Source of the DNA: Amblyomma americanum
Taxonomy: Eukaryota; Arthropoda; Arachnida; Ixodida; Ixodidae
Direction of reading: 5' to 3'
Assembly (NCBI RefSeq): GCF_052857255.1
Contig: NC_135497.1
Span: forward strand, 189,463,326-189,527,325
Length of the DNA: 64,000 bases
Position 1 is the first letter of the stretch; each line of letters begins with the position of its first letter. Position numbers and translations under genes: made by a program. This document shows positions 22,462 to 38,228 of this stretch, one piece after another. The notes under the pieces were generated by a model that saw nothing but the letters and a program-made list of their open reading frames with translations, was not told the origin of the DNA and made no database searches.

Positions 22462-24982
22462 GCTCCCGCGGCATGGTTTGCCGAGTGAGAATGTACCGGT
22501 CAAATGCCTCCGGCACAGAGACGCCGTAGCCCACTTCGGCGGCGCCCCGGCACCATCGCCGGCCAACATCATCGCGCTGCGGCTGCCACAGACGTCGACA
22601 AGAGCGCGACCTCGCGCGAATCCAAACAATTACGATGGTAGCCCGCATCGACGCGGTGCTGACCGCGTTCCCCAACACGCACGCGGGCGATCACCCAGTG
22701 TGGCACGTTGTTGGCGCGCCAGCCGCGGACCCAGTGCCATCTCCTGCTCGCGTATACACGCGCGTGTACGCACAGGGGCGAAAGAGGAACCCCGGCGCCC
22801 TGCACGTTCGCCGCGAATACCAGGGCAATCGGGGGCTGCCAGTCCGGCCCGGTTTCTCGGTCCATCCGCGCTGCTCCGGCATCGCCGCCGATGGAGGAAA
22901 GCCACTGACGCCCCGCGGCTAATGAGGCTCATCAGCTCCGCGACGAGCTAGAAGCGGCCCGCGTGCAGCGCATATACAAGCCGCGCACACCGGGACGCAT
23001 GCAGGCTCGGCGCGTCCGGGTAATGTTGCGCGCGTAATAGCAGTGCCCGGGAGCACCGAGACGCGTCGGTTTCCCCCTCCGGCCGGCCCCCTTTTCCTCC
23101 TTACGCGCCAGCGTGTGTGTGTGTGGCCCCGATATACGCGCCTTCTTGGCGTGCGCCCCGAAACGCCGCGCGAACAGCCTCATTCACGGGGACACGTGGG
23201 CACGCGCGCCGCCGCGTCCACATTCGACGCGGTGGAATGAGCAATCAACGGCCGCGGCAGCAGCAGACGCCGATAGGCGCCCCGCTCAGCTCCTCATCAC
23301 ACGCAGGGGCTGCTGCAGCTGTTACAAGCCGCGTTCGTACTGTTGGCGCAATCGCATCCGTAATAGCCCAGAAAGCTGTGGCGTGAATATGCAATACGCG
23401 GCGGCCCCCGAGGCGCCCGTTTCGGGGCCGCGCGATGAAAAGCAGACCCGCAGCAGCGCCAGGCATCCCCATGATTTACGCGCGGGGCGGACATCTCGCC
23501 ACGGGGGCCGTTTATGTAACAACGCCGACAGGCTCCTCCGCAGAAAGGGAAGGAAAGCGCGAGACGTGAAAGCGTTTCAAGGGGCACCCAGCCTGCGATC
23601 CCTATGCCTACATGTATGACACGCATTGCAACGCCAGTGCCTGTGCGCAGCGCGTTTCACAGCACGACGGACGGCCACAAAAAAGAAAGATACGCGCGTA
23701 CGCGCTGAACGCTAGCCACGACGCCACTGACGCGTCTCACAAACAGTTCTGAGAAATGAAGCGGTCAGGCAAACGAAACTGGGAAGAGGTGAGGCAACAT
23801 ACGTATAGAAAGTAGTACAACGCAGCCGCAAACACAACGCCGCGTGTCGTGAGCTCGAACGTGTTCCCTTCGCCACAGTGTCGGCGTTTATCTTCCTCCT
23901 CGCTCTCCTTACCGCCCAAAGAGGGGAAATGGCGCCACCACCGAGTGCCAGCGAGCCCGTCCCAGCAGCGCAGTCATTTGCCACAGAATCATTGCACCCT
24001 CGCAACCGGCGATCCGGGCAAGCGCACGCTCGCAGAGGCTCCAATGGGCTGCCAATCACGACCGCGCAAATACGTCGTCGTGACAAACCGCGGCGCGAAG
24101 TCAGCTAACCGAATCGCGTAACGAACGCGCGTCCTTGGCCTTGCAGAGCGTAGCCATGCGAAGCGCGCAAGTGGACGCCTGCCCGCCACATAAACAGCCC
24201 CCCTTCCGCCGTCAATCGCGCTGAGACAAAGGGCGCGCGAGGGAGCACGCGACGACCGCGTGCTTCGCGACTCCGCATTCAAAGAGCGGCCCCAAATGAC
24301 GCGCGTGACGAGCCCCACCCGCGCTGTTTACCGCGCGGCGTCCCGTTTCGGCCCAGGCTCGGCGGAGATCGACACGCTCGGCAACACGAGGCGACGCGTC
24401 ACTACGAACAATGGGCGCGACAGCCGAGGGTCACGGTCTCGAGTGTGCGCAGGGAAACCGGTCACGACGCTCCGTGACCGCGGCTGCCTAACGAAATAGG
24501 GAAAATGCAAACACTATAGGGAAATTATTCCGGAACTGACACTCGCCTTTGTCTTTGCTTTTGAGCAGACCGCGAGAGTCATTACTCAAAACGCTCATTG
24601 TACTACTGAAAAAAGCGCCTCGGTACCGCACCGATAACAGGTGGCCGTGCGCGAGTAAGCTGGAACAATCCATTAACGTGCGCACGGGAAAGAAAAAAAA
24701 AAGAGCGGGGGGACGTAAAAGCGCTTCAGGCAGGTACGGATCGGCACCACTTACCGTGGATATCTTTTGACCACAGCCGCCTTCACGCTTCGATTTATAT
24801 ACGTTTTGTTTGCACACTGAGCAGATAACAAAACAGCGGGTACGCACGAGTAGTGTCAGAATTAAGCGTAACACAGTTGCGCGATCCCATCGCAGAGGCG
24901 CAAAACGTGGTGAAACTTCAAGGAAACAATATCGCGGGCCGCATATGTGGCTCCACGCCTGCTCAGCACAAAAACGCGAGTC
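22462..24982. other. GC-rich stretch without a supportable gene
   Basis: Many open frames of 60-170 codons overlap on both strands from 22478 to 24510. None has a recognisable domain or start context, and the pattern is typical of CpG-rich, stop-poor DNA. A promoter-proximal or non-coding exon could be hidden here, but the sequence alone does not show it. Confidence 0.4.
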
Positions 24983-24989
24983 ACTGTGC

Positions 24990-25252
24990 TTCGACCCGAC
25001 CGCGGCGGCTGCGTTTTTATGGAGGAATAACGCAAAGGCGCCCGTGTGCTGTGCGATGTCAGTGCACGTTAAAGATCCCCAGGTGGTCGAAATTATTCCG
25101 GAGCCCTCCACTACGGCACCTCTTCCTTGATTTCTTCTTTCACTTCCTCCCTTATCCCTTCCCTTACGGCGCGGTTCAGGTGTCCAACGATATATGAGAC
25201 AGATACTGCGCCATTTCCTTTCTCCAAAAACCAATTATTACTATTAATTATT
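24990..25252 (+). mobile_element. 5'-truncated tick SINE, type B tail
   Basis: The copy begins at the B box (ttcgacccgaccgcggcgg) and lacks the A box half of the head. The body (gcgatgtcagtgcacgttaa, ggtggtcgaaattattccgg) and the type B tail (cttacggcgcggttcaggtg, tccaacgatatatgagacag, caaaaaccaatt) are well preserved. An imperfect 12-bp direct repeat, actgtgcttcga at 24983-24994 and actgtgcatcga at 25253-25264, flanks it. The left repeat overlaps the B box remnant, so the exact boundary is uncertain. Confidence 0.87.
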
Positions 25253-25264
25253 ACTGTGCATCGA

Positions 25265-27349
25265 TTAAAGAACTGGGCATCGTTTACATCTGACACCGCT
25301 TTGCACGCACACCCAAAAAGCGCTCGCGATGCACAATGACGCATTCAGCAGCTGCTAAGTGCGACAGCGAGCCGCGATGCGCTTCGAACCAAGCCTAGCC
25401 TCGGACTATATAAGCCCTGCATGTTCAGGACCCTCGAACCCCCATTAAGGTGTAGTCAGATGCGTTACTTTCGTACAAGCAGCGAAAGACATCCCGCATG
25501 AAGGCCAATAAAGCCAACCCGTCAAGTGAACCACGCGCAAGCATTTCAGTTTCCCCGGTAGTGACGGGAACTCGCAGAAGCGATTCGTGGCGAACTAGTG
25601 ATCGACCCGCAAGTAAAAGACGCCTTTCAAGCCAACCCGACAAAGGAAAGGCGACGAGAGAATGGACGCCTCACAGTCCCGAAAGAGTAAGCAAACAAGT
25701 CCAGGTTGCACTTGGTTCACGCTGTAACGTACGCGCGCATTGCACCAATCAAGCAGCGTAAAGTGAGACAAATTGTTCCTTTAGTGCGTAACGCAACCAC
25801 CACAGAGCGGTTGGTTGTACGGCGCGGAGCTGTGACAGCTGTCGGTGCCTCAACGCGGGCTCGGGCGCGAGCTACGAGGTCACACAAGGACCGCGACACT
25901 CGTGCAGGGAAGCTGCACCACAGGCAGTGCGAACATCCACAGTTTGGCGTCGGAAGAGGCTCACACCGTACACGACAAGGTGACGCCGCAGGTCGTGGGT
26001 CGCACCGGGAGACTTATAGATCTAATGGTACAGTCTAAAATTACGCTTGACGTGAACACCTTACCCCGCAGCACGGCGCGGCACGGTACGGCGCACTGAC
26101 GGAAGCCCCAAGCACCTCTCCTGGTCCCACCATGCAGGGAATACGGACACTGTGGTCGCCGACTGTGCCCGAGGTATTAGAGGTGGCTGAAGACCTCCGT
26201 TAGCTGCTAGACAGTGCCGCACCGCCATCGCGTACCGCGCTTGCGCGTGCACCCACGGTTTCTTTCCAGCAGTGTTTACAAAGGGTTGCACTGCTACAGC
26301 GTTCCGCCAGAGAAACCAGGCACGCACGCACACGAGGCATTGTGTGCCAGTTCGCTGGTTGGTCTGAAAACGCGATTCGCGAGACTGGGAAAAACAGGCG
26401 CCACTCGTGCGTGGCGTCTGCGCAGCCTCCGGTGCGGCGTTATCGAAAGGCAAGGCCGCGCTGGAGGCGCCGTCTCTCGCGCAGAAACGTTGGAAATCTC
26501 GCGCGCACAATTGTGGCTAATTAAAAACGCGCACAGGCCAGAATGCCGCGCCGCAGCACAAAGTGCCGACGGCGACGCGTGCAGCCTTGGAGGTGCGTGC
26601 CGCCAACATGCGACGCCAAGAGCATCGCAGGCGCACACTCGCAGAAGAAAGCGAAGCGGCGGCCAGTCGGCTAAGAAGAGAAACAGCCCTAATAACTGGC
26701 GGCGGCGTCCGCTGAGCCTGTTTACAGCCGCACTGGCGAACGCAGAGGAGGATCCCAAGGGCGCCGGCGGGCGCTGTCCAGCTCCGGGGTCCGCTGATTG
26801 TTATTGTCCACTCTTTCTTTCTCTGCGCTATTCCCCCACTGGCGGCGCGCCGCTCAAACTGGCATCCGGGAAGTGACGCAACGTCCTTCGGACCAATGCC
26901 TCCTCCCCTACGGACGCCCATTATTCGCGGTCGTCGCGACGGGCCTGCTCGTGCGGCGAAATGACTCAGCGCCCCGTCGTCTCACCTCTTTCGCGCACGG
27001 GCGGCCGCTGTGAGCGATCCCTGCCTGTCAAGGGGAGACCTCCGAAGAACGAAACGGCCAGGTCGCTTTCGGGGACCGGAAGGGGACGCTAAAGTAGGCT
27101 CCGAAAAGAATTCATGACCGCCGAAACGAAGACAGCAGCCGCATTTCGTGAACGAAGCTTTTCGCGATTCCTTCCCTCGCTTCGCTGCCACCCTCGGTAG
27201 CCGGTGCTGGCGAACGACAATTGTTCGCCTAGCTGTCAGTGGTGGCGTTGCCAACTGCGCGAATAAAAGCGAAGGAGATATCGCTTGCCACACGGACGAG
27301 AGCAGACTTGCAACTTCATTTCATACGGCCAGCTAAGAGCAATTTATGG
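25265..27349. other. No recognised gene
   Basis: GC-rich from about 25800 to 27100. Open frames at 26061-26921 lie on both strands over the same bases and have no recognisable domain. No RNA gene or transposon end was recognised. Confidence 0.4.
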
Positions 27350-28295
27350 CGTTTTCAGTTAGTTACAGTTACTGACTCCGTTAACCAGCAATCTCTACAA
27401 GATAACCTAAATCTGGTACAAAACTGGTGCAACGACTGGCTAATGACACTTAATATAAACAAGTGCAAGTATATATCTTTCCACCGTCGCAGTCATCGTC
27501 TCCTGTTTCCCTACACTATCGCTAACGTTCCTATCGACCCTGTCCAATCATATAAATATCTCGGTGTTCATCTTAGTCATCACCTCACGTGGAATAGCCA
27601 TATCGCGAACATTATTTCATCTGCTAACAAAACGCTTGGCTTCTTAAAGCGTCATCTCCACTATGCCCACCAGAATGTTAAGCTACTCGCATACAAATCA
27701 CTAGTTCGATCAAAATTAGAATACGCATCGCCCATCTGGTCTCCGAAACAAGTATACCTTACTAACTCACTTGAATCAGTTCTAAATAGGGCAACTAAAT
27801 TCATTCATTCCTCGTACTCTATTGATATCAGCATATCAGCTCTGAAATCGCAGTCCAATCTACCTACTCTTGCCCTTCGTCGCCACATTGCTAGTGTATG
27901 CTTATTTCATAAATTATTTTATTCTGAGCTATCACAGGAACCCTATATCTGACCTCCCCCCCACACGCTTCCCTCTTCGCACCGGACATAAGCAGCAGGT
28001 ATCTCGACCACGAGCACGCACAACATTTTCTTCATCATTCTTCCCCCGGACTGCTAGCGACTGGAACGGCGTTCCCTAAGAACTTGCTGCCATCACATGC
28101 CAAACTATGTTCCTTAACCAAATTACGCGTTTGCTTGCATCACGATAATAATTTTTCTTTGTATAACTCGTTCAAGTTTTGTGTACTTCTTCAGTTGTTA
28201 ATCTGTATGTGTCTGGCACACCCCTTATGTAATACCCTCACACGAGGGTCTTTAACGAAATAAAGTGAAGTAAAGTGAAGTGAAGTAAAATAATC
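27350..28295 (+). mobile_element. CR1-like LINE, 3' part only, inactive
   Basis: The open frame ending at 27952 encodes the C-terminal part of a reverse transcriptase of the CR1/Jockey group. Characteristic pieces in order are WCNDWLMTLNINKCKYISF, YKYLGVHLSHHLTWNSHI, ANKTLGFLKRHL, YKSLVRSKLEYASPIW and LESVLNRATKFIHSSY. The catalytic YADD region is absent, so the copy is 5'-truncated. The frame then stops at a C7 run (27954-27960). The rest of the usual terminus continues in another frame, RFPLRTGHKQQVSRPRARTT and then FFPRTASDWNGVP, ending at 28079. A hairpin accctcacacgagggt and a tail of GAAGTAAAGT-like units close the element near 28290. Confidence 0.88.
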
Positions 28296-28354
28296 TATCA
28301 TGCATTATTGCATTGGACTAACTAAGAATTCGGAGAAGAGCAAATAAACATTAA

Positions 28355-28915
28355 AAAATGAGAACCATAAGAACACCAATTGAAGTTCAAGACCTCAGCG
28401 GACTTCAGTTCTGTCTGTCGAACACATATTTAAACAAGTCCATGGTACCGGCTATGGGAGCATCAATTTCTGTCACCGCTGCCAACTTCACTGGAGTCCC
28501 GCGCCCTCTCAAGCTTTCCGCGGTGCCCGAAGGTCTTCCTCCGTTATGTGCACGGCTGCTTCTGCATAATCAAGAAATCGGGCTCTTCTGCACCTCAACA
28601 CCATAGAACCGGCCATACAGTTTACTACGGAAGAGGAAACAGACGGTCGGCTGCCTTTTTTTGGACATTCTGATGAAACGCGAATGTCATTCGGTGCATT
28701 CCGGAAGGACACGCACACTGGCATGTACCTCAACTGCAGTCCCGTACACCCGGCCTGTCAGAAGAACTCCGTTATCGCGTCAATTTGTCCGCCGATTAGA
28801 GAACCTCTGCTCTACGCTGGAAGAGAAAGCGACAGATCCGGACACCGTTCGCCGTGACCTGATGTCTTCGGGCTATCCCAGTTCCTTTACAAGGAAAGTC
28901 GAGAATCGCCTAGCT
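28355..28915 (+). mobile_element. Penelope-like element reverse transcriptase relic
   Basis: Pieces of a Penelope-type RT lie in order across several frames: CLSNTY, then MGASISVTAANFT (28455 on), PKVFLRYVHGCFCIIKK (28527-28577), LHLNTIEPAIQFTTEEE, a LPF/LDILMKR junction, FRKDTHTGMYLN and SVHP-like sequence, and finally RRDLMSSGYPSSFTRK (to about 28905). At least three frameshifts break it. The catalytic YVDD motif reads YVHG at 28545-28556, so both aspartates are lost. It starts about 60 bp after the CR1 tail. No GIY-YIG endonuclease is visible, so the rest is missing. Confidence 0.8.
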
Positions 28916-28952
28916 GATGGCTGTTTTCAAACACACTGCAGCCACCGGTGGG

Positions 28953-28991
28953 GTCTCGCGCCTAAACTCGCGCCTAATTTAGGCGCGAGAC
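28953..28991. repeat. Perfect 14-bp inverted repeat
   Basis: The sequence gtctcgcgcctaaa (28953-28966) and its reverse complement (28978-28991) are separated by 11 bases that repeat ctcgcgcctaa. The three related segments suggest local duplication plus inversion. No terminator context is present. Confidence 0.85.
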
Positions 28992-29185
28992 GCTGCCGCG
29001 GTGGGCAGTTAGCTCACAATCCGGTAGGCATGCTGGCACCTGCCACATTGGGCAGGTTGTGATGACGTCACGAGATCATGTGACCTACGTGGCAGGTTGG
29101 CCACCTGCCTTCTCGCTCAGAACGCCGACGCAACATTTTTGCAGAACGGGAAGCCTTAACGCTATTCGCGTTTAAAAAAAAAGCA

Positions 29186-29201
29186 GGGGGGGGGGGGGGG
29201 G
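29186..29201. repeat. Poly-G tract, 16 bp
   Basis: Uninterrupted G run preceded by an A run. Confidence 0.9.
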
Positions 29202-32200
29202 AGAGAACAAATACGTATCAAGTCACTGCAAATACTAAGCCGCCTTCTGCATGTCGAAAAAAGAAAACAAACCAGCAAAATGAGGGCGTTGCGGCCGAGC
29301 CCCATTCGCTGTCTTGTCCCGATCCTGTCGATACCGCGTAAGCCGGCGGTTGCAGAATACGCACACTCGCCACAAGTAAGAGCAACAAAAGGAGGACACT
29401 TGGGAGGAGTGGTGGCGAAACCCGGACAAAAGAAGCGCGCACGAAGATCGCAAAAGGGTGGGAAGACGCACAGAAGGATGGAGAAAGTTGACGCGCTGAG
29501 TGCCCCCCGTCGGGCGTCCTTCGGCCGAACGAGGCGAGACAGGCCGCGCCACTGGGACGGCAGCGGCGAACGCGTTGCATCACCGCGAGCTGCGCAACCG
29601 AAGAGAAAAGCGCCGCCGGGCAGCGCGCGTGCATGCAAGCGACACGACGGCACGCAACGTGCGTCTCCGCCCGGGACCCGTGCGACGTTGGCCACGTGGC
29701 CGCGGTCGGAACGGGCGGCCTCCTGCGCTCTGGTGGCGCAGTGGCAAGTAACAAGCGTCCCGCGCTGAGCGGGTGCCCGTACGTCACACACGGCACGCGC
29801 CAAGGTGCGTGCAGTGACAGCACTCGGCGGCCGCGGTTCCTCGCACGTGCCAGTTTACGCGCCAATGAGATTGCCATTACAAGGGCGGATGGTTTGTATT
29901 CCCCGCTTGATCTCGGCCATACAAGATCGAGAGAGCCAGGGTTCGCGCCTGCGATGGAAGCGAAGGGCAGTGGTAGGAAATTCCACTTAGTTTCGGTTTC
30001 AACTAGTTCAGCGCACCTGGTGACTGAAGGAGACCTGATGTTTAAAAAAAAATGAATAAATCGTGGACATGCACGCAGCGTGACAGACAGCGGCGGCGGG
30101 AAACGAGGCTTCTCTGTCATCGCCGGCGGTGGTCGAATCCTGCCCGAGGATTAACTACTTTCCTCAGCTGGATACCGTTGTCATGACAACGATACGGCGC
30201 TCCAGTTGGCTTTCCTCCGGCCGCTATGGGAGGAGTTGGCGCTGAAGTTTCGATTGGCTGGACAATGGTATGCATGGAAGCTCCAAACTCCACCGTTGGC
30301 ATGAACCTCGATTAAATCTCGTAACACGTGGAATCGATACGTGCCCTGTAGGCGACGGCGGTCGCACGCGCACAAGCTCGGGTCCGAGCCGACCTTGAAA
30401 CAGCAAAGCTACGCAGGCTAGCTGTGAATTAAAAAGCGACGCTTCTAACAGGTTCCGCGGGAAGTTGTCAAGTTGTGCGGCCCATAGAGTTGACACAGCG
30501 CTTCTCATGCGACAGTTTTCGAGCGAGAAGTTTGACAAGGATGGCAGCACCGACCTTCCCCCTCCACGGCTCACAGGACTGAGCGGCCGACGCCAACGTC
30601 GACGCCGTTCAATCAATCAGTACATAGTCCCCGACACATGCAACTCTGCCAATGACATAAAGAATGAAATATAGGAACGAAACTGGCCTTGTTTCGAGTC
30701 AATTACAGGGCTCCCCCTCCGGTCGTTGTCGGCGCTCGACGCTTGCGCTGTGCAAGTTGGAACAGCTGCGCGCGCGGACGCAACGTGACGCGCTCTACAC
30801 GGCTGTCTGCTGTCGCGGCCGCCTTTCCCCAAAGCATCCTAGACGCAGCTCGCTCATCACCGGCGTTGCGGACAGCATTTTGGGGCGGCAGTTTCTTCCT
30901 AAGCACCGAGAAGAGTTTTCTGGATACGAAGGAGAAATCTCCATTGGATAGTAAATGGCGCCCCGAGAGACGTGCCCGGCATGCAAATTCTCGGTGCCAG
31001 GTTTTAGCCTTCGAGTAGTTCCCAATAATGGCCGGTCAGTTGAAGTTGTCGCTCGAGTCAGCAGCACAGGTCCGAAGGCAGCTGGAGAGATTTAGGAAGA
31101 TGGGATGCAGCTTTTTCGTAAGCGTCCTGCGGGAAGCAGTGCATGCATGACGAACTTCCGTTAAACCCTTTCGCAAACTAGCGTTTCACACGTGCCTGCG
31201 GACGTCGCCTTGTGGCGTTAGGAAATTAAGCAAGCGTTACGGAGTTAGTTCACTTTTGCTTGTGTCTTCCTCCCTTCCACATGCACTCCGCTCACAAGGA
31301 CGACCGACAGAAATGAAAACGTTTCTATCGTGCAGCACGGCGCACTGAGTCAGCACGGAGCCCAAGGAAAACGAAGGCCACGACACTGACAGAATAATAA
31401 GCTTTGCATAATGCGCCAGAGACTCGACTGTCTCTACTCCCGCACACTGCAGTCCGCAGTGAGGCGACGCGTACAGCAATCGGCACGTAACCGCACCGAG
31501 CGTTCTGCATGCACGGGAGTGCCCCGTGCAGGACGCGACACTGTCTAGACAGACACGTGAGCATTTCAGTTCCCACTGAGCCGCACGCACAGTCGAGGCG
31601 AAACGTGCCGACCGGCCGAACTCGCTCACCGCGAAACGAGTTTCCTTCAATTAGGTTTTCAGTGGACTCGACGGACGGCGCGCACAAGTGGGCAAAGCAG
31701 CACGGAGAACTCACTACGACCAGTCCTTTCTCCCACGCGTGTGAAGGTTGGGAGGCAGCTGCAAGTCCCCTGCATACGCAAATAGCTACTCTGGGCCAAG
31801 CGTCGCGCGTTTCAGACAAACAAATGTGGCAGACGAAAAGGAGCGAAAAATAAAGCGCTCCTGCCCGTAATAGCCGACTTCACTGCGAGCAGCGGCCTGG
31901 TCTACCTACGTACCTGCTCGCCTTGTCACGAGAACGACAAGTCCGCATAGGCTAGTCGTTAGGGGACAGCCAACGGAAAGTTCCGGGGTTCGGTGGCGGG
32001 ACGCATATCAGGATATTAACCTTGCTCCAACGTATATATTGCCACTAACGCACCCAGTTAGTAAACATCATAAGTAGCTTGGTACGAAAGTTCACCACGA
32101 AATTATCTTCTATGCACGGCTTTATTGAGACTGCGTGTGAACATATCCGTCATACACTGGCATCGGTAGACGGGCGAGAAGCATACAGTTCTGGCAAAGA

Positions 32201-33207
32201 GCAAAGAAAAATCGGATACAAGCAAAGCCAGCCCCTTAAGTAAAAACGAATGCCCATTCGACCTACCATCAGACAGCGCTGGTAAGCTATGGCAAGACTT
32301 GCGAACTGCCTGTGGCACGCGAAAAGAATTGGGCGGACAGGGTCAATCTTCTCGAACCAAGCCGCCACGACTGCAGCCGAGCAGCCGGACCGAAATGAAG
32401 TCCGTGTTACGTAAATGCTGCCTCCCAGCCACGGTGCACGCAACGTGCAAAGTACGTTACGAGGGCCTTTTGCGCAACGTTGGCATTCACGGGGCCTGAT
32501 CACACACGCCACTCGGCCGGAGGGGCCCGGAATCCGCATAAGGCCGCAATGACGGACGAAAGGACGCACGAGCCGAGGATGGCTACACCAAATGGCGCGA
32601 TCCATGCAAAGGCACGTCCCGTTCGTGCTTTTCAATCAACGCTGAGGAGCGAGAAAAGTCGAAAACCATTATTAAAGCTTACACCGTATAGGGGAAACAG
32701 AGCTTTCCCAGAAACACATTCTTGGAAGAAATTGAACTAAAAACGCCTCTTCAAAACATCCAATCCGAAGAATGGATACGGGGTCCTGGTAGACACGCAA
32801 GATGCCACAGCGAACTGCAAGCAACCGTATCTGCCTGCCTATTACTGCCGGCGGGACACTGCGCGTGCCTCGGGTCCGACCTGCGGACTGTACGCCGTTG
32901 CCACGAACGAGCCATTCTGGAGATATCCCGCACAGGAAGAGAGCCCGACACCCGGCTCATATATTTCATAACACCGCATAACGATCCGCTTCGCTGGACA
33001 GAACGAGCGGAAGACTCCAAGAAACGGCGGTGCCAGGCTTTCGTTAGGCCTCGGCTGCATCATCACCGTGCTTACGCGTACGCCAACCATAGCGGAGCTC
33101 GCATGTTGCGCCTAATGTGGCCCGCAATCTAGCACGCTATGTTCCGGTTCCGTGCAGCTGAACCAGACCCAGCACGAAGCGGTTTAGGAGGAGGCAGAAA
33201 AATAAAA
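29202..33207. other. No recognised gene
   Basis: The longest open frame of the window (29218-30120, minus, 300 codons) lies here but overlaps long plus-strand frames and is an Arg/Ser/Pro-rich sequence with no domain. The remaining frames to 33132 are short and overlapping. No transposon ends, rRNA or tRNA were recognised. Confidence 0.4.
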
Positions 33208-33225
33208 GGGGGGGGGGGGGGGGGG
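33208..33225. repeat. Poly-G tract, 18 bp
   Basis: Uninterrupted G run following an A-rich stretch. Confidence 0.9.
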
Positions 33226-37218
<3,993 letters not shown>

Positions 37219-37398
37219 GGCGGGCTTAATGGTCCGAAGCAGAACATGGGCTATGATAGACGCCTTGGTGGAGGGCTACGGATGAATTTCGACCACTTAG
37301 GGTCGCTTTTAACGTGCACTGACATCTCACAGTACAAGGGCGCATTTGCGATTCGCGTCCACCGAAATGCGGCCGCCGCGGCCGGAATTAAGCACCTC
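37219..37398 (-). mobile_element. Degenerate Ruka-type SINE, 5'-truncated
   Basis: On the plus strand the string tttcgaccacttagggtcgc, then ttaacgtgcactgacatc, then a gtccaccgaaatgcggccgc block follow the reverse complement of the SINE body. The head is lost: similarity ends at a decayed B box near 37390 (ggaattaagcacc). Many substitutions make it an old copy. No flanking duplication is visible. Confidence 0.75.
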
Positions 37399-38228
37399 AC
37401 ATCGTATATGCTATGACTGAAGGGACGCATACGACATCTCCGGCGTAATATATCCTGCCGCGGTAGCTTCGCGCTAGTTGCCAATCACAACCTGCTCATC
37501 TAGTTTCGCAGCAATCGGCGAAGCGTGCGGTTAGAAACTGTCGCCTAACCTTCATCTTTTGCCCGAAACGTCACCTCACAGGGACACCAGCAAAACTACC
37601 CGCGGATGTGTTCCCAACCGCCGTGGCCGTGCTCCATTCTGCGCGGCTTCGGGCATGAACCGCCGAACGTCAATTACTTGCAGGAAATGCTCCATGCAGC
37701 AGCTCCTGCCGTTCAAAGCGGCGAGAAACCACAAAGGCGCCCCATGAGACATAAGCACAATATTTGCGTATCTAACGACTTCAGAATTTTGTGCTAAACG
37801 GACATGTTGAAATACAATTTGCGTCGAATTACATTCTATATTCTGAATGGCATTCAGACTTGGCATAACTCATGCATGGTGCTGCACAATTTCCAAATGC
37901 AGTCGAAAGCTTCAACATCCACTCGCCATACAGCAATAGCACTGCGGTCGTCAAGTTTCGTTTTCAGAACTTGAACCTGTGAAGCATACAGCCCGGGTCT
38001 GCAAGGGATACTGTTAGCGATAACAAAAGGCCATTGCAGACATCACCTGGCGTTTCCATTCTTATTTTCTTTTCTTAGTAGATATGCATTATATCTGAGA
38101 GTACTGCTGTGAGCTAGACGCCTTTTTCTAATGTCTGTCAAAAGCACTGAATTTTCGTTGTTTCGGGTGTACATGTCGTTGTTTGTCCACTCGTTTTGTG
38201 CGTTCGTACCCTCTGCCACTTTAACATT
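37399..38228. other. No recognised gene
   Basis: Short open frames overlap at 37559-37866 with no domain. This is the left flank of the satellite array. Confidence 0.4.

Noticed and set aside
24488..25234. 248-codon minus-strand frame
   Set aside because: Much of it is the antisense of a SINE (the RWSKLFRSPP-type peptide seen on plus recurs in every SINE copy), so it is not a gene.
29218..30120. Longest open frame (300 codons, minus strand)
   Set aside because: It overlaps long frames on the plus strand, is rich in Arg, Ser, Ala and Pro as expected from GC-rich DNA, and shows no domain. Its start lies in ordinary sequence without promoter signals.
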